NCBI GenBank assembly: GCA_016801845.1
Contig: CM028924.1
Location: forward strand, 947,501-1,011,500
Source of the DNA: Polydactylus sextarius
Lineage: Eukaryota; Chordata; Actinopteri; Polynemidae
Length of the DNA stretch: 64,000 bases
Direction of reading: 5' to 3'
The position numbers and the translations under genes are program-made. The notes under the pieces are model-generated. The model did not search any database, was not told where the DNA came from, and saw only the letters and a program-made list of their open reading frames with translations. Below are positions 36,500 to 47,089 of the stretch, one piece after another; the first letter of the stretch is position 1, and each line of letters opens with the position of its first letter.

Positions 36500-36870
36500 C
36501 ACACAGTAGCCACTTAAACTCCTTATCATTAAGTCTGTAATTTAATGGGCATTAATGCAAATCATATTAATATTTACAGCCAGCAGACTTATTAGTCCGC
36601 GTGGCTTCTTTTACACGACACATGATGTATTTTATGAGGAACAATCCTTGACAATCTGAGCTCCAATTATGACTCCTCACAGCAGACAGACAAGGATGAA
36701 GCTTGATTAAATATACTTGAAGTGAATGTCACGTTACAGGTATGCATCATTATTACAACTCATTAATCTTGATCTGCAAGCTTCTGATAAGACTCTTCAT
36801 TAATGCGTGAGAGATTTATTCCTGTGGCTAATTTCAAAAAGGAGTGACCATCAGGGTATTTAAAAGGATT
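36500..36870. promoter_or_regulatory. Candidate enhancer: octamer plus clustered homeodomain sites
   Basis: ATGCAAAT, a perfect POU octamer, lies at 36555-36562 inside GGCATTAATGCAAATCATAT. TAATTTAATGGG lies just upstream, and ATATTAATATT, CCAATTATG, CATTATTAC, ACTCATTAATC and TTCATTAATGCG follow within 260 bp. The density of TAAT cores, the octamer and the lack of any frame make this the best candidate neural-type enhancer in the window. Conservation and activity are inferred. Confidence 0.45.
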
Positions 36871-38430
36871 ACATCATGGTGCAGCTTTAAACTCCATCCT
36901 GGATGAAAAATGATGTGCATATTGAAGTTGTATATTTCTGTTATATTTCAAAGTTGTTTTCCATTTTCCAAATAAACAGGAGATGCAAGAAATGAAAGTA
37001 TTAATTCATAAAGTTTCACTGTGAAGTGTCTGAAAAGACTCCAAGTGTAATCTCACATGATTAAAATTAAGATAAAACATCTTACATCTTCATCCTCAGG
37101 TGAAAACTGCCTCCGTTTTTATTGTAGAAGCGAAATTCAAAAAGTAACATGCACCATCGACGGGGTGATAATCGGTTCATCAATCAGACTTCAGACTTCA
37201 CAAAGACCTGCAAAAACAAGCAACACATCGTTGTTATCAAATTACAAAAACATAAAAAATTAAATATTACATTCAATCAAGGTAATGGCTCTGCATGCAA
37301 AGGGGATTGTTTTTTATCAGGTTTTTGCAGACAGATGTTGTACTTAATGCCCCCACCGCCCCACTCTGTAACACTGAATGACTGAATGACGTGTTTTTTC
37401 TAAAGAAAGTGATGAAGGTAAAATAAAAAACACCCATTAAAATTCTTGGCTATTGAGCTCCTGAAAAATAAATAGTCGGGGTTTTAATGATGATCTTACT
37501 TTTGTTATTTTAGCAAATGGATGCTCTTTATTATTTCACCATTTCAGAATCATTTATGACAAACGCTATCGATGATGTTTTAGCAGCATTTAGGTTTACA
37601 TCTTCCTATATCATCCAAGTATAATTATTTTAGTTTTTAGTTTTCCCTGCCCCTTTCATTTAACCTGAAGGTATGCAGAAAATCATCTCCCCTTGCACCG
37701 GCTGTATGACTGACAGAGTTATCAAAGAAACAGTAGAGAGGAAAACAGCTGCCTGGAGAAACAGCACGATCGCTTATTGAAAGTCTGCTGGAGGTTAGGA
37801 CTGATGTCCATGACAAGCCTGAAATAGCATGCAGCCATTGTCAAAGAAAAAAAAAAACCTCTTTCCGAGACATGGTGCCAAGGAATAGGTGACATTTCCA
37901 AGCAATTTCCTGTTCTTGGGCAAAGTTCACACAACACAATACAAATCTGAGAGGCAGCCTTAGGGTCATGGTCACCTCTGATGGTCTTCATCTTAAATGA
38001 AGTCAAGTACAATTCAAGACTGAAGTGTGCAGGTTGGTGGTGTTGATAGGAAGAGACATAAACCTTTTCTCTTCTACAGACACTTAACTCCAACCACATA
38101 ATTCATAGGTTGTGAAACAGAGGTTTCTCCAATCAACAGGTATGTGTTTAGCCTCATTGACAATGATGTAAGAGTAAAATTATTTCTATTTCTTTAAGTA
38201 AGCCAGTTATTATGACTGGCGGTTTGGTCAAGTGGGGCAAATGTGTGGAAGGCAGGCAGCTGCGTGACTTAATTAACTGTTTAGAGAATAAAGTCAGCAC
38301 AAACTACATCAGACTTTGAGGACTAATAGTTACCATGGAAAATAGGGTGTAAGTTGATGTTGTTTATCTTTAATTTATTTTGTGTTACTTTGACTGTTTA
38401 GCTTTGTGATCTTTGTTACAAAAACGTTGC
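36871..38430. other. Intergenic DNA, no gene seen
   Basis: AT-rich unique sequence. The 125-codon minus-strand frame at 37722-38099 includes F- and S-rich stretches from T-rich DNA and has no domain. A moderately complex block at 37860-38000 may be a weak regulatory island. Confidence 0.45.
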
Positions 38431-38439
38431 ACAGTTTCA

Positions 38440-38860
38440 TCAGAGCCTGCTAATTTTTAGCTCCTTAATTGCAGGAACTTAAAGAATAAACTAGAAGCAG
38501 CCCTGGCAATGTCTCCTGCTTCATCAAATTAGTTATCTTGTAATTAAGATATGAACATGAATTCCACTGATGTCTGTGAAAACTGACCATTATCCTTCAA
38601 TTAGATGTGTGAATTAGAGCGGCCTCTTGATGGCTGCCTGGGATTGGGATGAGCCCGTGATGGATGTGGGGCAGGAATTGCAGCACAAACCAACAGACGC
38701 CAAATTGACTTGACGATGAATAGGTGGAAATGTGACGGCGGCACACTAAATCATGTCTTATTAGCTTTTAATTTAATCTTCTTCAGTCCTGCTGCAGTTG
38801 GGAAATATCACAAATGTGTGGCTCAGTCCGCTACATTACATGCTCACAGATGCAAGGGCA
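38440..38860. promoter_or_regulatory. Candidate conserved non-coding element with many TAAT cores
   Basis: In about 150 bp there are CTTAATTGC (38464), AAATTAG (38526), GTAATTAAG (38540), CAATTAG (38599) and GAATTAG (38611), followed by a GC-moderate block and TTTTAATTTAATC near 38766. Five homeodomain cores on alternating strands without a frame is typical of deeply conserved developmental enhancers. Enhancer status is inference. Confidence 0.4.
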
Positions 38861-39426
38861 ACAAAAGATGAGAACTTTACCTTTATTCTTTTTTTTATTA
38901 TGATTTTTTTCTCTTTTTGCTTCAAGAACCTCTATTCTTTTTCTTGCAGTGCTCTGCAGCAGTATCAGTGCATTGTAGTGGATGACACTTTGGTTGAATG
39001 GTGGGCTTTTTTTTTGAGTAATTGCTTTGATTTTACTGTAGCTTGCTCTGAGAAATTACTCCAGCCCACAGTACTGTGTGATTACAATGGGACTGGGTTG
39101 ACTGGGCTTGGCAAGTATAGACCAGGACCAGATCCATAGAGACACGGGTCCCAGTGGGGCACACATTGATCATCCACACAACAAACTCTTCCATATAATA
39201 AAATAAAAAGAAGGAAAGGAACAATGAGAAAAGGAAAAAATAAACCTCAAAACAGCTGTATGGATTTAACTGCATTTTTAACACATGACACGTGACATTA
39301 AATAAAAAATTGAGGGTAATTTTAATTCGTGTTTACTCTCATTTTGATTTGTGGTCGTCTATTATCCACTCGACAGTTTCAGTCAGTGTTGACAAAACAG
39401 ATCAATTAGCTGGCACTAAAGTCTCA

Positions 39427-40145
39427 AGTTCACACTGGTCGACTTCACTATCGATCAGTGAGTCTCCGTCTCTGTCGTGATCGTTGGCGACTTGTGTTCC
39501 CATGATGTGGAGTCTCAACAACTGGTCTGAGACCTGTAGTGTTCACACTACAAGACTTGTCAGTGATTGACTCCCGATCACACCGTGACGTCACCAAACT
39601 CTACGTCTGGTCACGTGAACTAGACAGGATGTAGCCGCTGCTTCTCACCGTGATTTACAGCCGTTTATTGTTGACGAGCACCGGTGAAGACGCTGCCTCC
39701 GACACAGACTAAACCGCTAAACCGGCGTGTAAACATCACCATGGCAACACGCTGGTTTTCACAGTGGAGCTGAAATCAGCAGCAGACCTCCCCGGTACCG
39801 GGTAACATCTGGATCAGACGCGGGGAGTTTGTAGAAAGTGAAAATGAAAGAAAAAGCGTTAAAACGTCAGACTTTTAAACGTGGTTGTAAGTGAATCAGT
39901 GAGACGGCAGCAGCATTTATCTCACATCCCTCCTCTGATTGGCTTTCGCTCTTTGTCAGTCTCTTCAGACTCCTCCAGTTTTCTAACATGACAGATCCAG
40001 TCCCGGTCTCAGACCAGGTCCCGACGGCCTCTGATGGAGTCGTTAGGGCTGTTCACACATTATGATCATTAACTGATGATTCACCAACCATCAGAGGACC
40101 AAGTCCACCAGACACCACCACTGGTGGAGTCCACTAGTGTGAACT
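39427..40145 (+). mobile_element. Non-autonomous DNA-transposon-like element, copy 2 (both termini present)
   Basis: 719 bp bounded by short terminal inverted repeats: AGTTCACACTGGTCGAC at the left and, read inward on the other strand, AGTTCACACTAGTGGAC at the right. The subterminal inverted repeat CTGGTCTGAGACC (39522-39534) pairs with its exact complement at 40005-40017, and GTTCACAC recurs internally at 39540 and 40051. A 3' hairpin forms between GTCCACCAG and CTGGTGGAGTCCAC. No transposase is encoded. Flanks read AAGTCTCA before and AGTCTTAA after, so a short target duplication around AGTCT is possible but not clean. About 98% identity to copy 1 implies recent mobility of the family. Confidence 0.7.
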
Positions 40146-40149
40146 AGTC

Positions 40150-40985
40150 TTAACATGACTGCTTGATTGTGTTGCACAATGCAGCATGTGCAACACATGT
40201 TTTTAAGTCTTTTCTAACTCAAGTTTGCACAATGCAGTTCTAGCAGCTTCCTTCACCTCAGATCACAGCCAACCACCTGAAACTCAACTTCATGTAGAGA
40301 CTATAAGTCCGGCTGTGATCTAGGACTGAATGTCTATCTATATCCTGATTTTAAAAAAAGAAAGAAAATTCTCTTTTCCCATCTACCTCAAGTTTCAGCC
40401 ATCCTCACAACGGAAAGTACCTCAGTTGCTTATCTGTCTTCCCACACGCTCAAATTGTCCACAGAAGTGACTCCATCATCTTTTCTTCATTCTTTCAATT
40501 CAATTGTCTGCTACAGACAGAATGATTTCGGTAATAGTATTCTCATTCCACAGTAATATAGAGGAAGGAACTAAACTCGACCTTTGTGACAACTTAGAAA
40601 TTTAGTTTGTTGGACTTTTGAATGCCTTAGGGATTTCACTGGTAAAGGGTTCATTTTGCATAAAAGGTGTCCTGTGGTTCATGTGATTGTAGGTGACAGC
40701 TCAGACTTATTGTCAGACACAACAGTTGGCAGATTGGGAGCCTGATTTGCTTTAAGCTGTTGAGGTATAAGTATACTTTGTGAGGTGGATCTGTGTGGGC
40801 AACATGATACAAATAACTAGGTTTACAAAAGGTTTCTTCAAAAGGTTTCATGACAAAAAAAAAACTTTAGATGAATTATAAGTAGGTTTGTGACCAGAAT
40901 TAGAACAATGTTAATTTCAATCTGCAATGAAATTAATCAGTAATATGTGACAACCCCTGAGTCACTTAAGTCGGAGCTGTTGCAG
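40150..40985. other. AT-rich intergenic DNA, no gene seen
   Basis: No supported gene or repeat. An A11 run lies near 40855. Confidence 0.5.
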
Positions 40986-40989
40986 TGGA

Positions 40990-41300
40990 AGTACTCGACA
41001 GTCATCACTTGAAGCCTGTGGATGCACTGAGCGGTTGAAGTATAAATGTAGAGCAGAGCATTACTGCATGCTCACGCACACTCAGTAAACCTTTCTGAAT
41101 TAATAGAGGCTCTATTTCACACAGCCTTAACCCCTATGCAGAGCTTTATAGACTTGGCTGCATATCTTTACGCACTGTACATTTGCTTACCATATTTAAC
41201 CCAATGGGCAGTGTTGCTCTAAAAGGCAATAGCTCAATCCATTTCTCAGCCACATTTCTTCAATGACAGCAAACAACAAGTGTGCTAAGGAGCATGGCTT
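40990..41300. promoter_or_regulatory. Candidate conserved non-coding element
   Basis: Unique sequence without frames, including CTGAATTAATAGAGG, CATATTTAACCCAATGG and AATGACAGC. Start of the second dense island series. Inferred from composition and motifs. Confidence 0.3.
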
Positions 41301-41559
41301 TTTCATGCAACCACAAGTCTATGTCCTCTTAACCCAGATTAGATACTACAGTTGACTCATGTCATGTGTGTCATGTTCTTTGCACTGGACATTGTTGCTT
41401 GAAGTAGCATGTCTTATATCAAACTACATGGTTTTTTTTGGATTCATTTAGTCACAGAGGAAGCAGGTGAAGGTTTTTGGTTTGACTATGTCATAGTTAT
41501 GATTTACCACACTACTTAAACAGAAAGGTTATTGGCTTGATTGTGGGAATTTTTAAGTT

Positions 41560-42030
41560 CCATCATTCATTTAGGGTGATTTTTGGGCCATATTGGGGCC
41601 ATATGTCCTTCTGAAACTTTTCCAAAATTGAGCCAATGTTGGCTTGTTGTAATTTTGCTACCAGGGTTGTGTGTTATGTCTCTTGTACTGTGGTTAATGC
41701 TACTTATGTGAGAGGACAAACTCATGCAACTTTGGCTGTAGGAGTTAGAGACATTTGGATCATTAGACTGGAGAAAACACATGCCTCTGTTCCAGGTGGT
41801 CTTGTCTTGTCTTGAAGCAGTTGGAATTTGCTGTGAGGCAGTACTACCTGTCCTCTCTGCAGTCAACCCAGCACATTGCACAGTCATCGTGCTTGTACTG
41901 TTATAGAGAAGACAGTCTTGATTGGGGACAACCTACTGTTTCTTTCTCCCATTATAACCAACAATTTTGCTATTTAACGGTGTACAGATGTGTTCACAGA
42001 TACAGTGACTCATCCAAGTGGAGTTTGGAG
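41560..42030. other. Unassigned unique sequence with local duplication
   Basis: GGGCCATAT occurs twice in tandem-like order near 41577-41602. Opposed frames of 106 (minus) and 73 (plus) codons overlap; neither has a recognisable domain. It may be an old mobile-element piece, but I cannot identify it. Confidence 0.35.
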
Positions 42031-42539
42031 TAATGCTCACCTAACTGGCATTCATTTCCTGAAAAGCCAAACATTTTTTTTTTAGCCATCATTGATCCAC
42101 AGCTTTCCAAGCATCTGCTTGTTAAATCCCAATGCCTGAGGAAAAAGTATTAGAAGAAGAGGAAGCATTGGCAATGTGAGAAAAAAATGAAAAAAAAAAT
42201 ATAGACATAACTTATTTTTACCCTTCACCTCATGGACTTATATAACAAGAAATCAGACCTTTTTTCCCACACATATATTCTCAAATATCCTTCCAAGCTT
42301 TCAAGAGATCTGATGCCAAGCCCTGCAAATTACTTGTCATTAATTTGAGTCCCCAGTCAGCAATTTGACTGACCTTGAGCTGCAAACTTGCAAGTCTGGC
42401 TCAGTCAATTCATCTTGCAGATTTTCTATGTATGCTATGTGCACAAATTTTAGATTTGATGTAATTTATTGTAACGTTAAGGTTAGAAACTGGGTAAAGC
42501 ACGGAAAACATGAGAATATAAAATGAGTGTTGGGGATTG

Positions 42540-42880
42540 ATTAGGGATTACTGGTTGACAAACCCTTGAAGAAGAATAAATCATTCATGAGTCAGAGTTA
42601 ATTTAGACTGATCTGTAAATTCTGACATCAAGGATGAGATGGATTAAAAAGCCAAGATGAAGAAGAAGGCAAGCCTGGCCAGGCATGTGTGCATCTTAGT
42701 TAATCCCATATTTCTGCTTTTAGGCGTTCTAATTAATTAGAGGATGTATGGCAGAAACTGCACCGTAATCTCCAAAGCTGTGGCTTTTAATTCCAGCTTC
42801 ATGTTTTATGACTTTGTGCCTAAGTGACAAGTAATACCGACTCGGCCAGAAGCTATCTCTCCCCTCTTGATAAACACCCT
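42540..42880. promoter_or_regulatory. Candidate enhancer with 14-bp homeodomain palindrome
   Basis: TCTAATTAATTAGA at 42728-42741 is a perfect 14-bp palindrome holding two or more overlapping homeodomain cores. Around it are GAGTTAATTTAGAC, GATGGATTAAAAAG, TTAGTTAATCCC and CTTTTAATTCC. There is no frame and no repeat. The palindrome is seen directly; conservation and function are inferred. Confidence 0.42.
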
Positions 42881-43045
42881 CCACCCTGTTTTACCATAGT
42901 CACTCTCATCTTCCACTGTCAACACTCACTCTCACTTCACCTAGATTTCTTTCCTTCCAGTCATCTCGTTAAAGTGAGATTTATTTTCAATTGATGATAG
43001 TTTAATGAGCATTTTTCTATGTCGGTGGATTCTTATCATGTCATT

Positions 43046-43048
<3 letters not shown>

Positions 43049-43077
<29 letters not shown>
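43049..43077. repeat. Poly(A) tract (A29)
   Basis: Longest homopolymer in the window, read directly. No retroposon body was recognised upstream. Confidence 0.96.
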
Positions 43078-43129
43078 CAGATGAATAATAGATCTGATGG
43101 TGAGACATCCCAGGAAACATCTCATATAA

Positions 43130-43275
43130 CTGTGCTGCTGAGATGAGAGGAGGGAGACAAGGTGCCTTTTGTTTTACAGGACTTCATTTCCAACTAATTA
43201 ATGGCTCATGGCTGATCTTGAGTCAGTGTGAAGGACAGCTGACAGATATAAAGCAGAGAGAGTGAAGCATAATCA
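43130..43275. promoter_or_regulatory. Candidate conserved non-coding element
   Basis: CAACTAATTAATGGCTC near 43190 and CAGCTGACAGATA near 43236 (E-box joined to TGACAG) lie in a short unique block between a poly(A) tract and a C-rich tract. Confidence 0.3.
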
Positions 43276-43329
43276 TATAGTACTCACAACAGTGCCACTG
43301 CTGTTATTATTCATATTTTATATATTAAC

Positions 43330-43347
43330 ACCCCCACCCCACCCCCA
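43330..43347. repeat. C-rich tract
   Basis: C-rich run interrupted by single A bases, read directly. Confidence 0.85.
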
Positions 43348-43359
43348 GACACTAAAGGA

Positions 43360-43720
43360 GTCCTCTTTTGGATCCGTGTGATGTCACTTCACACCCCAGC
43401 AGGGTTTGTGAGTGGGCTAAAGTGAGTGCAAACTCCCTCCCTGTTGGTTCTGTGTCGCTCCCAAGGCTAGCACAACCTGCCAGTTTCTCTCCATACACAG
43501 CACTCTAAGCGCTGTCAGCTTAATTGGCTCACCTCCCATCAGTAAGATACCCCAACCCCATCGTAATTGGCTCCCTTTTAAGCTGCTCAGCCAATGCTAT
43601 TGTTCAGGTACACAGTGTGTCGCTATGGATGCGGTGATCACTCACACATGAATTCTGTGACAAAAGGCCCATGGGCTGTCTCTGAACCTGTTTCCTAAAC
43701 AGCAGCTATATTTCTGCCAA
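43360..43720. promoter_or_regulatory. Candidate conserved non-coding element with duplicated TAATTGGCTC
   Basis: The 10-mer TAATTGGCTC occurs at 43521-43530 and again at 43564-43573, 43 bp apart and in the same orientation. It overlaps a homeodomain core and an inverted CCAAT box (ATTGG). AGCCAATGC follows near 43590. The block is GC-moderate and has no frame. Two equal sites about four helical turns apart suggest cooperative binding, which is inference. Confidence 0.4.
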
Positions 43721-43879
43721 CAACTACTACAATGCACTTTTTTAAATGTCTCTCACTTTAAGCCAATACCTTACTGCCTTCTAATTTATTCACACTCTGC
43801 ACTTTCCTCCACATGATGTAGGACCTCATGCTAACAGCTGCGCCAGCACAGCTTCTTGTGTTTAAGTTCAGCTTGTGTG

Positions 43880-44260
43880 ATGTTTACATAGGAGGATCAT
43901 GGAGCTCCACTGAATGCCAGTCAACCCACAGGCACAGCAGTGAGAAATAATGATTGAGAAACAAATGAGGGAGAAACATCCTCTGTGTATGTGTGTGTGT
44001 TAGAGAAAGAAAGCGATAAGATTTCCCACAGACAGCATGGACTGGAGCCAATTCTGGTTCTGTCTGAGTAAAGGTAGTCAATGAACCCCTGATGAGTGCC
44101 ACTTTGGCCTTGGCTGGGTCAGTTTTCTGCCAGTGTGTAATGAGCCCCAATGAGGGTGAACTTCCTGTTCCCCTGTGCCCTGGCCTGTCTCTGCTAATGA
44201 GCTTCTGAATAAATCAGTGTTGGTACCCGCCACAACCAACCACCCCATCTCCTGGTTCAT
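43880..44260. promoter_or_regulatory. Candidate conserved non-coding element
   Basis: Includes GTGTAATGAGCCCCAATGAGG and CTGCTAATGAGCTTC. Overlapping short frames on both strands lack domains. Confidence 0.28.
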
Positions 44261-44579
44261 CCTCTTACCCCATTCCAGTTCTCTTCCTCTGCCCGATGCT
44301 TCTCTTCACTCGTCACATTGTCTTGTCACCCAACCCCCTAATGAACCCTCAAGAACACTTTACATCTCCGTCCAACATCCTCTGTCTCTTAATTATCAGT
44401 GTATGTTTGTGGGACAGTCCATCTTTTCCATGTCCCAGGATTCTGTATCCACGTCTGTTCAAACATGATTGTCACTGTTTCTGCTGCAGTTTGAAGTCAT
44501 ACACTCAGACTCTTCACAGCCTCTTTCTTGCTCATAATTTCTACTAGTTTTAGGGTGACAAGTAAAGGAATAAAACTAC

Positions 44580-44900
44580 TCTTGCCCCTGCATGCCCCAT
44601 TAGTCAGCTCTTAATTCGGTCCTGATGATGCATGAGTAGTGAATGTCTTTATTTGGCTGCTGGTAGACAGGCTTAAGCTGCTTTAGAAGAGGTGATGATG
44701 AATCTTTCTGGGAATGGATTACTGAAGCGAGAACCTGCCCACTCTGTCTGACTGGTCAGGGTTATGTGTGAAATAACCTGGAGATATATGCAGAGCTGGG
44801 TAAAGTAGGCCATGACCTCTGGCTGCCAAACTCATAGTAAACACTGGGATTTTAATGTAAAATATGAGAATAACAGTAGCTCTTCCTGGGGAATCTAATA
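44580..44900. promoter_or_regulatory. Candidate conserved non-coding element
   Basis: CCCATTAGTCAGCTCTTAATTCGG (split as CCCATTAG and CTTAATTCGG, 44599-44620), GATGATGCATGAG and AATGGATTACTG in about 320 bp without a frame. Inferred regulatory island. Confidence 0.35.
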
Positions 44901-45219
44901 AATTTCTTGTGTGGGGGAAAATGAACAGACAGGTGAAACGTTGCCAGTAAAAATCAGGCTCTGTGCCGGGATGTTAGTAATCCAAAGAAGACATTAAGAC
45001 ACATGCAAACAAAGAGGATCTGTGTCAGTGGCAACTTACTGAGGAATCAAAAGAAAGTAGTAAACCCTGATATAAGAGCAGTTACCTTACAGTATAGTCA
45101 GCACTCTTGTTCTCCACAGATTGCCTTTTCAAGGTGACTGACCCCTGAGCAAATGTTACTAGTCAAAGTATTGGCTGCCATGCATCAGGTTCAAACATTG
45201 TTTTTCTTTCACCTCAACT

Positions 45220-45740
45220 GATTCGTTTCTTCACAGATTGCCTACCCCAGAAAACTTATCAGTTGGCTTGGGGGGAATCAATCATGGGGTGACACTATTC
45301 CAGACCAGAGTGCTGTTTGCGAATCTGTTGTCTGTGATGCCTGCAAATCCCCGGCTTTGATTGCCAAGCCTCTCGATGTGTTGGTTTTGGAGCTATTTTT
45401 CATTGTAGGTCCTTTTTTTTCCAGTCTCCTTGGCTTTGATTTGCTCTCCCTCTCTCCCTCTCTCTCTCCTTCACTCACGCAACTCTTTTATTTCCCTCTC
45501 TCTTTTCACTGTTACATTTATACCTCTCAGAGCAAACCTTGGAGAGTATTGATGTAAAGAGTGCCAGTGCCGTTTTGGGGAGATGCTAACAAATAAGCTT
45601 GCTCCAAAAAGGTGACTGCCAAGCAGGGATTAATGTTAAAACAGACAAATATTAGTGCTCAGAGCCAGATCTAAGCAACGAAACCCCCACCACCCACCGC
45701 TCAATCAAGAAATTCATCCTCTCTTCCACTTGGCAGGATG
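45220..45740. promoter_or_regulatory. Candidate conserved non-coding element, split by a pyrimidine tract
   Basis: Two unique blocks (45225-45410 and 45530-45740) flank a TCTCTCCCTCTCTC tract at 45445-45475. Motifs include GGAATCAATCATGG (PBX/HOX-like) near 45275 and GGGATTAATG near 45626. The two opposed 66-codon frames run through the pyrimidine tract and are not credible. Confidence 0.33.
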
Positions 45741-47060
45741 ATTCAACCCATTTGTGACGTAAACATTTTAAACTATACTAAGCTCAATGAACACACAAGT
45801 ATATATTTATGTAAGCACGTTCAATACTCCTGTGACTACCCTGAAATTACAACTGCAATAAATGAATTAACAGCAGGGCCTATTAACTCGGTGTAGTGTT
45901 TTAGCTTTTCATTTATGAAACTCTCAGTTCAACAATTCAAAATCAGAAGCGTAAAGCTGTGTGAAGTCAGCCAGAGCTTCAGCTCTTTATTTCAACCTCT
46001 CTGATGCATCCTGTCTATCTTCTGAAGCGTCTCTCATCTCAATAAGTCGACTGTACATGGGTACGAGCTGTGAACTGTGAATGTCTTGTGTAACTGCTCT
46101 TTAATATTACTGTTTAAACTCCATGATATCAAAACAAATTTCCTCTTGGAGGACGACAAAGGATTTATCTTCGCTTCATCTTAACCTTCTGAAAGACTGT
46201 GTCTTTAGCCAAACCACAACAATCTAATCTAGAGTTTAGTGATCCAGAAGTAGTTTTAAAATATGTGTGTATAATTTATAAAAACAGAAGACACTGTTTT
46301 CTTTTGTTTGGTTTCTTGGTACATCATCAACCCACTTTCACCAACATGAGATAACGAACAGTGTCTGCTCTGATCAGATGTTACTATGGTAAAAACCAGG
46401 TCACTTATTTCACAACAACATATGTTTACTGGTTTAATAGTTACAGTTTGGCACAATTTCACTGCCTCTATTAAATAACTGTAAGCTATTGACTTTATAA
46501 ACTGTTTCTACCTTACATTGTTCTTGCTAATTAATGAGAATGAGACCTGTTCCATTTATCCTTACTGAACAATTACACAGAAGATAAATTAATTAACTGT
46601 AGTTAGTGGTGGCTGTGTAGAAGTGGCTAATGAACGTCTTTAACTGAATTAATGTCCTTTTAATCACAATAATAGAGGATGTTGCTTATATGAGGACAGC
46701 AGAAGAATGTGGGAGTGTTGTTGACGACACTTGTTTCTTTTTTTAGATTTACATCATGAAAATCATAGTTTATCTAATAATGTACATTTTGTACTATTCG
46801 GACTCAAGTACGGACAGTTTTAAATGATTTTCTCCACACCTTCTAGATCTTTCTCACACCAGACACACGGACATGGTTTTGGTTCATCAGCTCTATATAG
46901 TTATTTCCATACATTAATATTCGTATGCATAGTAAGCTGTTCCACCAGAGAGACTGCAGCAGTCTGCTTACACTGGAAATGTGTGTGTGGGCTGCCACAA
47001 ACTAAGTTTCACCTCAGTGACTTTGCCTCAGGCTACATATGTTGTGAATCCAGACATGAA
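45741..47060. other. AT-rich intergenic DNA, no gene seen
   Basis: No supported gene. A 98-codon plus frame at 46824-47120 runs into a TA tract and has no domain. Confidence 0.5.
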
Positions 47061-47067
47061 ATGATTG

Positions 47068-47085
47068 ATATATATATATATATAT
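47068..47085. repeat. (TA)n microsatellite
   Basis: TA tract read directly. Confidence 0.92.
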
Positions 47086-47089
47086 CACC

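Noticed and set aside
37722..38099. 125-codon minus-strand frame
   Set aside because: Composition follows T-rich DNA; no domain, splice sites or conserved context are visible.
43049..43077. A29 tract as a retroposon tail
   Set aside because: Upstream sequence looks unique and shows no retroposon body or flanking duplication.
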